Source of the DNA: Zoogloea dura
GTDB taxonomy: Bacteria > Pseudomonadota > Gammaproteobacteria > Burkholderiales > Rhodocyclaceae
Assembly (NCBI RefSeq): GCF_012927165.1
Contig: NZ_JABBGA010000012.1
Coordinates: 1 to 64,000 of the forward strand
Length of the DNA stretch: 64,000 nt
Direction of reading: 5' to 3'
Shown: positions 28,022 to 37,767 of the stretch, piece after piece
Position numbering within the stretch: position 1 is the first letter of the stretch
Layout: each line of letters starts with the position of its first letter
Notes under the pieces: generated by a model
Told to the model about the DNA's origin: nothing
Database searches by the model: none
The model's input: only the letters and a program-made list of their open reading frames with translations
Position numbers and translations under genes: made by a program

Positions 28022-29709
28022 GTGCGATGCTCCTGGAATTCCAGGGGGAGGTTGACGACGAATTCGCTGCCCTTGCCGGGCTCCGAGTGCAAGACCACAT
28101 TTCCGCCCATCAGGGCCGTCAGTTCCTTGACCAGGGCCAGACCCAGGCCGGTTCCGGCATGCCGGCGGGTGAGGAAGCTCTCCACCTGGCGGAAGCGCTC
28201 GAAGACGTGGTCCTGCATGTCCCCGGCTATCCCGCAGCCCGTATCGGCAACCTTGAGCTGAAGCCAGGCGCCCTGCCTCGACACCGTGATGTCCACACGG
28301 CCCTCGTCGGTGAACTTGATGGCGTTGTCGACGAGATTGATCAGCACCTGGGACAAGCGGGTCGAATCGCAGCGCAGGGTCTCCGGCACATCGCCGGCCA
28401 CCTCGAAGGCCAGCACCAGCCCCTTGTCCAGGGCCGGCGGGCGATGGCTCTGGATGATCCGCTCGAGCAGCGGCCTGAGCGGCACGTCGCGGAGCTCCAG
28501 CACCATCTGGCCGGCCTCGACCTTGGCCAGGTCGAGGATGGAGTTGACCAGCTCCAGCAGGTGCTGGCTGCTGTCCAGGATGATCCCCGCAAACTCGCGC
28601 GGCGTATCGGTGCTGCTGTCCCGCAGGAACTCCGCGTAGCCCATGATGCCGTTGAGGGGGGTGCGCAGCTCATGGGACATGGAGGCCAGGAACTCGGACT
28701 TCATGCGGTTGGCCTCCTCCGCCCGCACCTGGCTCTCACGCAAGGCAAGCGAGATGCGGTACTGGCGGTCGAGCATGCGGATCGCCAGCGCCCCGAACAC
28801 CACCACCATCAGGCTCATCACCCCCGCATAAGCCATGTAGCCCAGGCGACGCTGGTGGAACTCCTGGAGCGCCTCGTCCTCGCCGACCCCCACGGCCACC
28901 AGCAGCGGATATTCCTGGAACACCCGGTAACTGTAGAAGCGGCGGACCCCGTCGGCCTTGCTGGCGTAGTTGTAATGCCCCGAGGCAGCCTGCTCGCCCA
29001 GCCTCATCAGCGGCGTGCCCGTCAGGTCCTGGCCGACCTCATCGTTGTCGCCGGCCCGGCGCGCCCGCACGATGCCGTCACGCCCCACCAGGCTGACCAC
29101 CCCGCTGTGCCCCAGGTCAACGCCCCGGTAGAACTCGGAGAAATAGTGGGGGTCCATCGACACCACCACGACCCCGCCAAAGCTGCCGTCGGGCTTGTTG
29201 ATCCGCCGCGTCAGCTGGATCGACCACTTTCCCGACACACGCCCCAGCACCGGCTTGCTGATGTACAGCGCGTCCGTGTCCTGCGCCCGGTGGACCCTGA
29301 AATGCTCCCGGTCCGACAAGTCCTGCAGCGTGTGGCCGGGCAGATTGCTGAGGATGTAGATGCCGTTCTCGTCGATGACTCCGATCTGGTTGAAGAAGCT
29401 GTTGATGATCGCCCCCTGCCGCACGTAGTCGGAGATGTTCATCCGGGGGCCGAGCTTCTCGTACTGATACTTCAGGAACAGCACCGCCTGATCAGCGCTC
29501 TTGATGGTGCGGACGGTGTGTTCCTCGAAGGCCCGGGCAAGATTCAGGTTGGCGGTGTTGATTGCGCGGACGACCATCTCCTCGTCCACCCGGGCCTTGT
29601 AAACAACGGCTCCCCAGACCAGGACGATCAAGGCCACACCGACGGCGACGATGGGCGCAAACAGGCGCTGGCGCTCATCGGCGGGAATCTGGAAAGAATC
29701 GGCAGGCAT
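28018..29709 (-). CDS. Membrane sensor histidine kinase with Cache domain
   Basis: A 563-residue kinase: transmembrane helix at about 17-37, periplasmic double-Cache-like sensor (about 45-285, with YISKPVLGRVSGKWSIQLTRRI and GGVVVVSMDPHYFSEFY), second helix at about 292-312, HisKA with phospho-His346 in SMSHELRTPLNGIMGYAEF, and HATPase_c with N box (LINLVDNAIKFT), G1 (VADTGCGIAG) and G2 (HAGTGLGLALVK). Cache domains bind small extracellular ligands such as amino or organic acids. Pairs with the receiver encoded immediately after; divergent from a GGDEF-EAL gene across 235 bp. Confidence 0.93.
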   Translation of the reverse strand: MPADSFQIPADERQRLFAPIVAVGVALIVLVWGAVVYKARVDEEMVVRAINTANLNLARAFEEHTVRTIKSADQAVLFLKYQYEKLGPRMNISDYVRQGAIINSFFNQIGVIDENGIYILSNLPGHTLQDLSDREHFRVHRAQDTDALYISKPVLGRVSGKWSIQLTRRINKPDGSFGGVVVVSMDPHYFSEFYRGVDLGHSGVVSLVGRDGIVRARRAGDNDEVGQDLTGTPLMRLGEQAASGHYNYASKADGVRRFYSYRVFQEYPLLVAVGVGEDEALQEFHQRRLGYMAYAGVMSLMVVVFGALAIRMLDRQYRISLALRESQVRAEEANRMKSEFLASMSHELRTPLNGIMGYAEFLRDSSTDTPREFAGIILDSSQHLLELVNSILDLAKVEAGQMVLELRDVPLRPLLERIIQSHRPPALDKGLVLAFEVAGDVPETLRCDSTRLSQVLINLVDNAIKFTDEGRVDITVSRQGAWLQLKVADTGCGIAGDMQDHVFERFRQVESFLTRRHAGTGLGLALVKELTALMGGNVVLHSEPGKGSEFVVNLPLEFQEHRT

Positions 29710-29944
29710 GGACTGATCCGGGGATGAAAGGGCCGGCGGGCCCCGCTCGGGAAATCGGCAGTGGGCAATTGTAACGCCAGGGATGGCAGTGGCTTGAGTC
29801 CGTGCCTTCTTTGCAACCCCGTAATGCAGCCTCCCCGGGAGGCGCCGCCGCGGGGGATTTCACAACTTGAGAGTGATCTACGCCACAGTTCGTGACGAAT
29901 TACGTCTTTAGTGCTAGAAAGGCCCGCCGTAACAAAAGAATCGC

Positions 29945-32851
29945 ATGCGCCCCCTGGAGGCCCCAGCCTCCCGCGCCAGAAGCCTGATGAAACTTGCCAT
30001 CACCGATCAAAGCCTGCCCCGCTACCACCTGCTGGGGACCCTGATCGTCGTCCTTACCCTCGCCCTCACCCTGGGCGGCAGCTTCATGTGGATGGCCCAG
30101 GGGGAGCACCTGCAAGTCATCCAGCGCCTGGAGAAGAGCTTCGAGGTGAAGAAGCAGGAAAGGCTTCGCACCGAGATGGCAGCCGCCATCGGCTACCTGG
30201 ACTTCGTGCACTCGCGCACCGAGGCCGTCCTGAAGAATGCCCTGCAGGATAAGGTCAGCATGGCCATCCAGACGGCCCAGGGCATCTATGCCCGGGAGCA
30301 CGGCCGCCGCCCGGAAGGCGAGGTCAAGCGGCTGATCATCGAAGCCCTGCGTCACCAGCGCTTCTTTGACGGACGCGGCTACTTCTTTGTGGACGACCAG
30401 CAGGGCACCTGCATCCTGCTCCCCATTGCCCCCGCTCTGGAGGGCAGCTCCCTGTGGGACAACCGCGACGACCGGGGCCACTACATCATGCGCGGCCTTG
30501 TCGACGCCGCCCGCAGCGACCCCGCGGGCGGGCTCTCGCGCTACCGCTGGTACTCCCCTGACGACCCCCGCAAGATGTCCGACAAGCTGGCCTTCGTGCG
30601 CCTCTTCGAGCCCTATGGCTGGGTCATCGGCACCGGCGACTATCTCTACAAATGGGAGGAGATGCGCCTGCGGGAAGGCCTCGACCGGCTGCGGGCCTGG
30701 TCCTTCGGCGACACCGGGCGCTTCATGGTGATGGATGACGAAGGCCGCATGCTGACCCCGCTGCACGGCGCAGACGCCGAGCGGCCGCCCCTCGAGTCGG
30801 CCGTCACCCCTCAGGAAAAAGCCACCCGGCAACGCTTGCTCTCCCTCGGCCGGGCGGGTGGCGGGATGGCCGAGTTTCCGTGGCCCGGCCGCGCCAGCGA
30901 CAGCCAGGAGACCCGCAGCGCCCTGGTGGAAGTCTACGCGCCCTGGAAGATCATCGTGGTGGCCAGCCTGGTCAACGACGAGATGCAGGCCGCCCTGGCC
31001 TCGGAGAAGGACTCGGCCGCCGCCGCGCTGCGCGCCCGCATGCCGCAGTTCATCGGCATGACGGTCGTGGCTGCAGCCCTCGCGCTGGGGGCCTCCCTGC
31101 TCTTTTCGCGCTGGATGTCCTCGCTGTTCCGGGCCTATCACGCCAGGATCGATGCCCACACCCGCACTCTGGAGAAGCAGGCTGGCGAGCTGCGTCTGGC
31201 CGGCCACGTGTTCGAGAGCAGCCGCGAGGGCATCATCATCACCGACCCGGAGACGCGCATCCTCGCCGTCAATCCGGCCTTCACCGCCATCACCGGCTTC
31301 AGTTCCGACGACGTGCTGGGCCGCAGTCCCGGCGTGCTGCGCTCCGGCTACCACGCGCCGGACTTCTACGAGTCCATGTGGTCCTCGATCCGTGACACCG
31401 GCTCGTGGTCGGGCGAGATCTACAACCGCCGCAAGGACGGCCACGTCTATCCGGAGCAGATCAGCATCAGCACCGTCCATGGCCCCGACGGCGAAGTCCG
31501 CCACTACGTCGGGACCTTCCTGGACATCAGCGAGCGCAAGGAGGCGGAGATCCGCATCCGCCACCTGGCCGAATTCGACACCCTGACCCAGCTGCCCAAC
31601 CGTGCCCTGCTGACCGACCGGCTGTCCCAGGCCATCGCCCTGGCCCGCCGCAGCGGCGACAAGCTGGCCGTCCTGTTCATCGACCTCGACCGCTTCAAGA
31701 ACATCAACGACTCCCTCGGCCACGCCATGGGCGACCGCATCCTGCAGGAGGTCGCCGCGCGCCTGTGCCTGATCGTGCGCGAGAGCGATACCGTCAGCCG
31801 CCTCGGTGGTGACGAGTTCGTCGTGCTGGTGACCGGCCTGGAACATGCCGGCAACGCCATGCCCACCGCGCAGAAGATCCTCGCTTCCCTGGGTCGCCCC
31901 TACCAGTTGGACGACCATGAGCTGCAGCTGACGCCGAGCATCGGCATCGCCATCTACCCGGACAACGGGAGTGACAATGAATCCCTGCTCAAGAACGCCG
32001 ACGCGGCCATGTACCACGCCAAGAGCTCCGGGCGGAACAACTTCCAGTTCTTCACTCCGGAACTCAACCAGTGGGTCACCGACCGCCTGCGCATCGAGAA
32101 CGGCCTGCGCCATGCCCTGGAGCGCGAGGAGATGCAGATCCACTACCAGCCGCAGGTCGACCTGGGCAGCGGCCGCATCGTCGGCTGCGAGGCCTTGCTG
32201 CGCTGGTACCCGGCCGAGGGCGGGCCCATCCCGCCGGACCGCTTCATCCCCGTCGCCGAGGAAACCGGGCTGATCCACCCGATCGGGCTGTGGGTCCTGG
32301 ACGAAGCCTGCCGCCAGCTCGCCCAGTGGGATGCGGAAGGCGCCGCCGAGATCCGCATGGCCGTCAATGTGGCGGTTCCGCAGCTTCGCCGCCACACCTT
32401 CGTGGAACAGGTCGCAGCCATCCTGGCCCGTCATCGGCTGGCCAGCGGCCGGCTCGAGATCGAAGTCACCGAGAGCGTCTTCCTCGACCCCGACGCGCAG
32501 ATCCGCGAGACCCTGCACAACCTGACCGACATGGGCGTCAAGCTGTCGCTGGACGACTTCGGCACCGGCTACTCGAGCCTCTCCTACCTCAAGAACTTCC
32601 GCTTCGACGTGCTCAAGATCGACCGCTCCTTTGTGTCGGAGCTGGCCCGCAGCCATGACGACATGACCCTGGTGCGGGCCATTTCGAGCATCGCCCGGGA
32701 CATGTCGCTGATCACCGTGGCCGAAGGCATCGAGTCCGAGGAGCAGCAGCGCATCCTCAACGAGCTGGGCTGCAACCTGGGCCAGGGCTACCTGTTCTCG
32801 CGCCCCATCCCGGCCTCCGAATTCCGCCGCCTGGTGATGCCCGCAAGCTGA
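29945..32851 (+). CDS. Cache-PAS-GGDEF-EAL cyclic-di-GMP signalling protein
   Basis: A 968-residue membrane protein: helix near 28-52, periplasmic Cache-type sensor (about 70-350; [21 protein letters not shown] and [16 protein letters not shown] are typical), helix near 370-390, PAS domain (about 412-530), GGDEF domain with intact GGDEF at 621-625, and EAL domain with intact EAL at 749-751 and [13 protein letters not shown]. Both catalytic motifs are complete, so it may make or degrade c-di-GMP depending on its signal. The ATG at 29987 (MKLAITDQS) is an alternative start. Divergent from the histidine kinase; a TTCGTGACGAA palindrome (29889-29899) sits in the shared control region. Confidence 0.92.
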   Translation: MRPLEAPASRARSLMKLAITDQSLPRYHLLGTLIVVLTLALTLGGSFMWMAQGEHLQVIQRLEKSFEVKKQERLRTEMAAAIGYLDFVHSRTEAVLKNALQDKVSMAIQTAQGIYAREHGRRPEGEVKRLIIEALRHQRFFDGRGYFFVDDQQGTCILLPIAPALEGSSLWDNRDDRGHYIMRGLVDAARSDPAGGLSRYRWYSPDDPRKMSDKLAFVRLFEPYGWVIGTGDYLYKWEEMRLREGLDRLRAWSFGDTGRFMVMDDEGRMLTPLHGADAERPPLESAVTPQEKATRQRLLSLGRAGGGMAEFPWPGRASDSQETRSALVEVYAPWKIIVVASLVNDEMQAALASEKDSAAAALRARMPQFIGMTVVAAALALGASLLFSRWMSSLFRAYHARIDAHTRTLEKQAGELRLAGHVFESSREGIIITDPETRILAVNPAFTAITGFSSDDVLGRSPGVLRSGYHAPDFYESMWSSIRDTGSWSGEIYNRRKDGHVYPEQISISTVHGPDGEVRHYVGTFLDISERKEAEIRIRHLAEFDTLTQLPNRALLTDRLSQAIALARRSGDKLAVLFIDLDRFKNINDSLGHAMGDRILQEVAARLCLIVRESDTVSRLGGDEFVVLVTGLEHAGNAMPTAQKILASLGRPYQLDDHELQLTPSIGIAIYPDNGSDNESLLKNADAAMYHAKSSGRNNFQFFTPELNQWVTDRLRIENGLRHALEREEMQIHYQPQVDLGSGRIVGCEALLRWYPAEGGPIPPDRFIPVAEETGLIHPIGLWVLDEACRQLAQWDAEGAAEIRMAVNVAVPQLRRHTFVEQVAAILARHRLASGRLEIEVTESVFLDPDAQIRETLHNLTDMGVKLSLDDFGTGYSSLSYLKNFRFDVLKIDRSFVSELARSHDDMTLVRAISSIARDMSLITVAEGIESEEQQRILNELGCNLGQGYLFSRPIPASEFRRLVMPAS

Positions 32852-32886
32852 TATACAGGCGTTCCGCACTCACCCCGAGGCACACG

Positions 32887-33621
32887 ATGATCATCAAGAC
32901 CCTTCTGACCGGCCACAGCCGTGGCCTCGGCGACGCCCTCGCCCGTGACCTGCTGGGCCGTGGCCACCACCTGCTGGGCCTGGGCCGCAGCGGCAATGCA
33001 GCCCTCGCCCACGACTTCCCGCAACACTTCAGCGAACAAGCGCTCGACCTCTCCGACCTCGCGGCCCTCACCCGCTGGCTGGCCGGAGTGCAGCTGCGCG
33101 ACTTCCTGGCCGATGCCGATCAGGCCGTGCTGATCAACAACGCCGGCATGCTGCAGCCGGTGGGGCCGCTGGGCAGCCAGGGAGACGCCGACATCGCCCG
33201 GGCGCTGGCCCTCAACCTGGGGGCGCCGCTGATCCTCGCCGACGCCTTCGTGGCCGCCACCGGCCACTGCACCGATCGCCGCATCGTGCACATCTCCAGC
33301 GGCGCTGCCCGCAACGCCTATGCCGGCTGGAGCGTCTATGGCGCCACCAAGGCCGGCCTCGACCAACATGCCCGGGCCGTTGCCCTGGAGCAGCTCCCCG
33401 GCCTGCGCATCGCCAGCCTGGCCCCCGGCGTGGTCGATACCGACATGCAGGCGGAAGTGCGGGCCAGCGATGCCGCTGACTTCCCCCAACACGCCCGCTT
33501 CGCGGCCCTCAAGGCCGACGGGCAGCTGAGCACCCCGGCCAGCGCCGCCCGCCGGCTGGCCGATCACCTGCTCGGCGAGCGCTTCGGGCAGTCCGTGGAC
33601 GGCGACCTGCGTAGCCTGTAG
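32887..33621 (+). CDS. Short-chain dehydrogenase/reductase
   Basis: A 244-residue SDR with the NAD(P)-binding motif TGHSRGLG at the N-terminus, LINNAGML in the middle, catalytic Ser in VHISSGAAR and the YxxxK motif YGATK, followed by LAPGVVDTDMQ. All catalytic residues are present. It follows the GGDEF-EAL gene by 35 bp on the same strand but has no clear functional link with it. Substrate unknown. The downstream side is the large inverted repeat region. Confidence 0.88.
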   Translation: MIIKTLLTGHSRGLGDALARDLLGRGHHLLGLGRSGNAALAHDFPQHFSEQALDLSDLAALTRWLAGVQLRDFLADADQAVLINNAGMLQPVGPLGSQGDADIARALALNLGAPLILADAFVAATGHCTDRRIVHISSGAARNAYAGWSVYGATKAGLDQHARAVALEQLPGLRIASLAPGVVDTDMQAEVRASDAADFPQHARFAALKADGQLSTPASAARRLADHLLGERFGQSVDGDLRSL

Positions 33622-33668
33622 GCGCGGCTTCGGCTGGCTTGTGGAGCCTTTGCCTGTTCGTGCCTTTG

Positions 33669-34276
33669 CTGGGCGGTTTTCCTTTTTTCCGCCTTGAATT
33701 GGCCGGGATTTCGCCCCGGCGGGCGACCCCTTTCTTTGCGTCGCCAAAGAAAGGGGGAAAGAAAGGCGACCCGGCTTCCCCGGTCGTCCGCGTAGCGGAC
33801 GACTCCCCTGCGCTGCTCGCATCGGGCGGCCGGCGCGGAACTCGTCGGCTACGCCTCCTCAGACAGCCGCGCCGGACTTCCCCGCCCGCTGCTGCGCTGC
33901 TCGGCGGGTCAGAACGGGCTTTCAGCAAACACCGAGCCTCTACGGAAAAACCGGTGGAGGCGAGACGCTGGGGTTTTGCGTGTGCGTTGATCATCGCGCC
34001 CTGCTTCAGCAAACGCGCGGTGTTTGCGAAAAGCCCGTTCCGACCCGCCGAGCAGCGGAACGGCAGGCGGGGTAGTCCGGCGCGGCTGTTTGAGCCCGCA
34101 GGGCGAGTTCCGCGCCGGCCGCCTGCCGTGAGCAGCGCAGGGCAGTCATTCGCGCAGCGAATGACCGGCGAGGCGGGTCGCCTTTCTTGCTTACTTCTTT
34201 GGCGAAGCAAAGAAGTGAGTCGCCCGCCGGGGCGAAATCCCGGCCAATTCAAGGTGGAAAAAAGGAAAGCCACCCA
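33669..34276. repeat. Long imperfect inverted repeat (about 608 bp)
   Basis: Two arms of about 260 bp face each other around a centre near 33972. Outer arms read GGCGGTTTTCCTTTTTTCC and its near-complement GGTGGAAAAAAGGAAAGCC. Middle parts include GGCCGGGATTTCGCCCCGGC on the left and its complement on the right, and the inner parts TTCAGCAAACACCG and CGGTGTTTGCGAA. Both arms contain CTTTCTTTGCG/GCAAAGAAG segments common in intergenic repeats of GC-rich proteobacteria. No transposase, target duplication or gene is visible. Each strand has long open frames with mirror-like translations, which follow from the symmetry. Confidence 0.85.
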
Positions 34277-34384
34277 GAACAACGGAAAGCCGCCCAACAA
34301 AGCCCCCGCCGCAGCGGAAGGCCGTACCCGCCCCCCGCAACCGAGTTAGCCAAGCCCAGATGTCAGATAACCCCCCCCATGATC

Positions 34385-34678
34385 GACATCCGAGGGTGCC
34401 GAATTGACATCCAGCACCACGGATTTGAGATCCCGCCCTCCGGAACTCAAATCCCGACACCCGGATTTGAGTTCCTGACCCACGGTATTGAGTTCACGCA
34501 TTCCAGATATGAAATCCGGACCCACGGATTTGAGTTCACGCGCTGCGGATTCGACATCCGGCCTCACTGATTTGAGATCCGGACCCGCGGATTTGAATTC
34601 ACGCCCCCCGGATGTCAGATCCGGCGGCGATTTACTCAAATCAGCGGGCCCGGATGTGACATCCCGCCCCCCTTGATC
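34385..34678. repeat. 21-bp tandem array, fourteen degenerate units
   Basis: Fourteen consecutive 21-bp units run from 34385, most starting GA(C/G)(A/T)TCC and ending CGGATTT or similar (consensus GANWTCCNGNNCCNCGGATT plus T). Degeneracy is high but the register is strict. As in the array at 525-692 the period is a multiple of three, and frames on both strands read through as seven-residue repeats such as DLKSVRP. It fills most of the gap between the inverted repeat and the ppnN terminator. I see no evidence of translation. Confidence 0.8.
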
Positions 34679-34707
34679 GTGTTCAACGAGGGCGTGACTC
34701 ACAAAAG

Positions 34708-34739
34708 AAACCCCCGCGGGCCTGGGCCGGCGGGGGTTT
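34708..34739 (-). terminator. Rho-independent terminator downstream of ppnN
   Basis: A 10-bp stem (34708-34717 with 34730-34739) with arms AAACCCCCGC/GCGGGGGTTT. On the minus strand it is followed by TTTCTTTTGT, a T-rich tail. It lies about 80 bp beyond the ppnN stop codon and separates that gene from the repeat region. Confidence 0.8.
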
Positions 34740-34816
34740 GTTTGTCTGGATGACGGGAGCAGGACGGCGGCGTGCGCGACACCCCATCAAGCCGCCCGGT
34801 ATCGCGCCGCGCTACA

Positions 34817-36190
34817 TCAGGCGGTCACCACGCGGTAGCAGGGGTTGTAGGTCTTGCCCGGCAGCTTCATGCGCCCCTGGGCCACGAAGGAGGCCATCAG
34901 CTCGTCCATCGGCCCCATGATCTCGGGCTCGCCCTGGATCTCGAAGGGGCCGTATTTTTCGATCTCGCGGATCCCTTCGTCCTTCACGTTGCCGGCCACC
35001 ACGCCCGAGAAGGCCCGCCGCAGGTTGGCGGCCAGCAGGTGGGTGGGCTGGCGGCGATGCAAGGTCAGGTTGCGCATCCGTTCGTGGGTCGGACGGAAAG
35101 GCTGCTGGAACTCGTGCTCGATCTTGAGCAGCCAGTTGAAGTAGTAGGCGTCGCGCATGTCCTTGCGGAAGTCGCGCACCTCGGCGATGCCCTCGTTGAT
35201 GGCCCGCGCCACCGCCTCCGGGTCACCGATGATGATGCGGTAGCGCTTGCGCGCCTCTTCGCCAAGGGTCTGGGCGATGAAGCGGTCGATGCGCAGAAAG
35301 TACTGCTCGGCGCTCTTCGGCCCGGTGAACACCAGCGGAAAGGGCAGCTTGGCATTGTCCGGGTGGAGCAGGATGCCGAGGATGTAGAGGATCTCCTCCG
35401 CCGTGCCGACCCCGCCTGGAAAGACGACGATGCCATGGCCGGTGCGCACGAAGGCCTCGAGGCGCTTCTCCACGTCGGGCAGGATGACCAGTTCATTCAC
35501 CACCGGGTTGGGTGCCTCCGCCGCGATGATGCCCGGCTCGGTGAAGCCCATGTAGCGCCCGTTGCTGATGCGCTGGCTGGCATGCGCCAGGGCGGCGCCC
35601 TTCATGGGGCCCTTCATGGCGCCGGGGCCGCAGCCCGTACACACGTTGAGGGCGCGCAGGCCCAGCTGGTAGCCCACCAGCTTGGTGTATTCGTACTCTT
35701 CCTGGTTGATCGAGTGGCCGCCCCAGCACACCACCACGTTGGGCTGGGTGATGGGCTGCAGGACGTTGGCGTTGCGCAGGATGTGGAAGACCGCGTCGGT
35801 CACCCCCTCGGAGGTGGCGAAATCGAAACGCGGGTTGCCGCTGATCTCGTTGCTCACATACACCACGTCGCGGAGCACCGCCATCAGGTGCTCCTGGATG
35901 CCGCGGGTCATCTCGCCATCCACGAAGGCGCTGGCCGGTGCGCCGGTGATGTCCAGCTTGATGCCGCGGGCGCGCTGCTGGATGCGGATGTCGAAACGGT
36001 GGTAGCGCTCCAGCAATTCCTTGCCGTCATCCAGCTCGTTGCCGCAATTGAGCACGGCCAAGGAGCAGTTGCGGTACAGGGTGTGGAGCCCGCCGCCGCC
36101 CTGATCGGACAACTGGGCGGCTTCCGTTCTGGACAAGACCTCCAGGCGGCCGGTGGGAGACACTTGTGCGTCGACGACTTCGTAGTCCAT
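34817..36190 (-). CDS. ppnN: Nucleotide 5'-monophosphate nucleosidase PpnN (LOG family)
   Basis: A 457-residue protein with the length and layout of E. coli PpnN (YgdH, 454 residues), which splits purine and pyrimidine nucleoside monophosphates into base and ribose 5-phosphate and responds to (p)ppGpp. The LOG motifs GCGPGAMKGPMKGA and the PGGxGTxxE signature FPGGVGTAEEILYILGILLHP are present in the central lysine-decarboxylase-like domain, flanked by the N-terminal DUF4478-like and C-terminal DUF3412-like regions. Cytoplasmic; stands alone, divergent from the antiporter gene. Confidence 0.92.
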   Translation of the reverse strand: MDYEVVDAQVSPTGRLEVLSRTEAAQLSDQGGGGLHTLYRNCSLAVLNCGNELDDGKELLERYHRFDIRIQQRARGIKLDITGAPASAFVDGEMTRGIQEHLMAVLRDVVYVSNEISGNPRFDFATSEGVTDAVFHILRNANVLQPITQPNVVVCWGGHSINQEEYEYTKLVGYQLGLRALNVCTGCGPGAMKGPMKGAALAHASQRISNGRYMGFTEPGIIAAEAPNPVVNELVILPDVEKRLEAFVRTGHGIVVFPGGVGTAEEILYILGILLHPDNAKLPFPLVFTGPKSAEQYFLRIDRFIAQTLGEEARKRYRIIIGDPEAVARAINEGIAEVRDFRKDMRDAYYFNWLLKIEHEFQQPFRPTHERMRNLTLHRRQPTHLLAANLRRAFSGVVAGNVKDEGIREIEKYGPFEIQGEPEIMGPMDELMASFVAQGRMKLPGKTYNPCYRVVTA

Positions 36191-36443
36191 GGCTGCAACC
36201 CTCTTCTCAAGCTGTCTGGCAAGGACGCCCGGTGCAGCGCTGGGACGTCACCCGTGGCGCGTCGCGGAGACGCTCGCCGATTGCAGCATAACGCTCCGGC
36301 GCCGCCCTGCAACAGGATTGTTGCACCGCAACGCAAATTGTTGCACACATGTCACAGCGAGCGGCCGGCGCAAGGCCCTCCCGTGGCCCGGGAGCACGGC
36401 TGGCGCTATCATTCTGCCCTCTCCTCCCACCCGCCCTCGCCCC

Positions 36444-37715
36444 ATGACCCTGCCGGCCGCCTCCACGCCCGAACTCGTCGCCGCCATCATCTTTGCGGTG
36501 GCCGTGCTGCACACCTTTTCGACCAAGTTCTTCGCCCACCTCGCCCATCTGCAGCCGCGCCACGCCGGCCTGTGGCATCTGCTCGCCGAGGTGGAGGTTG
36601 TCTTCGGCTTCTGGGCCTTCGTGCTGGTCGTCTCGCTGCTCTGGATGTCGGGCCAGGAGGCGGCGGTGAGCTACCTGGAGGCCCGCAACTTCGGCGAACC
36701 GATGTTCGTCTTCGTGGTGATGGTGATCGCCGCCAGCCGCCCCATTGTCAGTACGGTCATCGGCGCCGTCCGGCTGATCGCCACCATGATTCCGGTGTCG
36801 CGGGAGGTCTCGGTGTTCTTCCTGTGCCTGTCGGTGGTGCCCCTGCTCGGCTCATTCATCACCGAACCGGCCGCCATGACCCTGGCTGCGCTACTCCTGC
36901 GCGACGGCTACTTCCGGCACGGGCTCAGCCACCGGCTCAAGTACGCAGCGCTGGGGATGCTCTTCGTCAACGTGTCGATCGGTGGCGTGATGACCAACTT
37001 TGCAGCCCCGCCGGTGCTGATGGTGGCCGGCAAATGGCAGTGGGATTCCCTCTACATGTTCTCCCACTTCGGCTGGAAGGCGGCCTCGGCGGTGCTCTTC
37101 AATGCCCTGGTGCTGACCTGGTTCTTCCGCCACGAGCTGGCCGAAAAGGGACGCCCCCAAGGCGACGGAGAGACGCTGCGGATGCCCGTCACGGTGGCAT
37201 CGATCCACATTCTGTTCCTGGTCGGCGTGGTGCTGTTCGCCCATCACCCGGTGGTCTTCATGGGCCTCTTCCTGTTCTTCCTGGGCTATACCGAGGCCTA
37301 CAAGCAGCACCAGGACCGCCTGATCCTGCGCGAAGGCCTGCTGGTGGCCTTCTTCCTGTCGGGCCTGGTGGTGCTGGGCGGGCTGCAGCAATGGTGGCTG
37401 CAGGCGGCGCTGACCGACGTGGAGCCGACGGTGCTGTACTTCCTGGCCACGGCCCTGACGGCGATCACCGACAACGCCGCGCTGACCTACCTGGCCTCCC
37501 TGGTGGAAGGCGTCTCGCCGGCCTTCAAGCATGCGGTGGTGGCCGGCGCGGTGACCGGTGGCGGCCTCACCATCATCGCCAATGCCCCCAACCCGGCCGG
37601 CGCGGCCATCCTGAAGGGCAGCTTCGACGACGAATCGATCAGCCCCCTGGGCCTCTTCCTGGCGGCCCTGCCACCCACCTGCGTCGCCATCTTCGCCTTC
37701 CAGGCGCTGGGCTGA
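36444..37715 (+). CDS. Putative Na+/H+ antiporter (PF07399 type)
   Basis: A 423-residue inner-membrane protein with about eleven to twelve hydrophobic segments. Motifs such as ITEPAAMTLAALLLRDGYF and TAITDNAALTYLASLVEGV, each with acidic residues in membrane regions, fit the predicted Na+/H+ antiporter family PF07399; transport is predicted from family only. I chose the ATG at 36444 (MTLPAASTPEL) because the upstream in-frame sequence is not protein-like and overlaps the ppnN promoter side. A hairpin follows the stop. Confidence 0.82.
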   Translation: MTLPAASTPELVAAIIFAVAVLHTFSTKFFAHLAHLQPRHAGLWHLLAEVEVVFGFWAFVLVVSLLWMSGQEAAVSYLEARNFGEPMFVFVVMVIAASRPIVSTVIGAVRLIATMIPVSREVSVFFLCLSVVPLLGSFITEPAAMTLAALLLRDGYFRHGLSHRLKYAALGMLFVNVSIGGVMTNFAAPPVLMVAGKWQWDSLYMFSHFGWKAASAVLFNALVLTWFFRHELAEKGRPQGDGETLRMPVTVASIHILFLVGVVLFAHHPVVFMGLFLFFLGYTEAYKQHQDRLILREGLLVAFFLSGLVVLGGLQQWWLQAALTDVEPTVLYFLATALTAITDNAALTYLASLVEGVSPAFKHAVVAGAVTGGGLTIIANAPNPAGAAILKGSFDDESISPLGLFLAALPPTCVAIFAFQALG

Positions 37716-37733
37716 CACGTCCCCGGAACAGCC

Positions 37734-37763
37734 CCTGCCGGCAGCCACAAGGCCGCCGGCAGG
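37734..37763. terminator. Hairpin between convergent antiporter and chemoreceptor genes
   Basis: A 9-bp stem CCTGCCGGC/GCCGGCAGG (37734-37742 with 37755-37763) with a 12-base loop lies in the 52-bp convergent gap. There is no T-run, so termination is inferred from position. Confidence 0.4.
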
Positions 37764-37767
37764 CGCT

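Noticed and set aside
25721-28261. Plus-strand frame of 846 codons overlapping parC in another frame
   Set aside because: Pro/Arg/Gly-rich out-of-frame reading of parC continuing through convergent genes; no biological features.
29900-32869. Minus-strand frame of 989 codons opposite the GGDEF-EAL gene
   Set aside because: Antisense shadow; the plus-strand frame has intact GGDEF, EAL, PAS and Cache motifs.
33509-34349. Long open frames on both strands (about 236 and 263 codons) in the repeat region
   Set aside because: Their peptides mirror each other because they read opposite arms of the same inverted repeat. They lack ribosome-binding sites and domain features, and one overlaps the end of the SDR gene.
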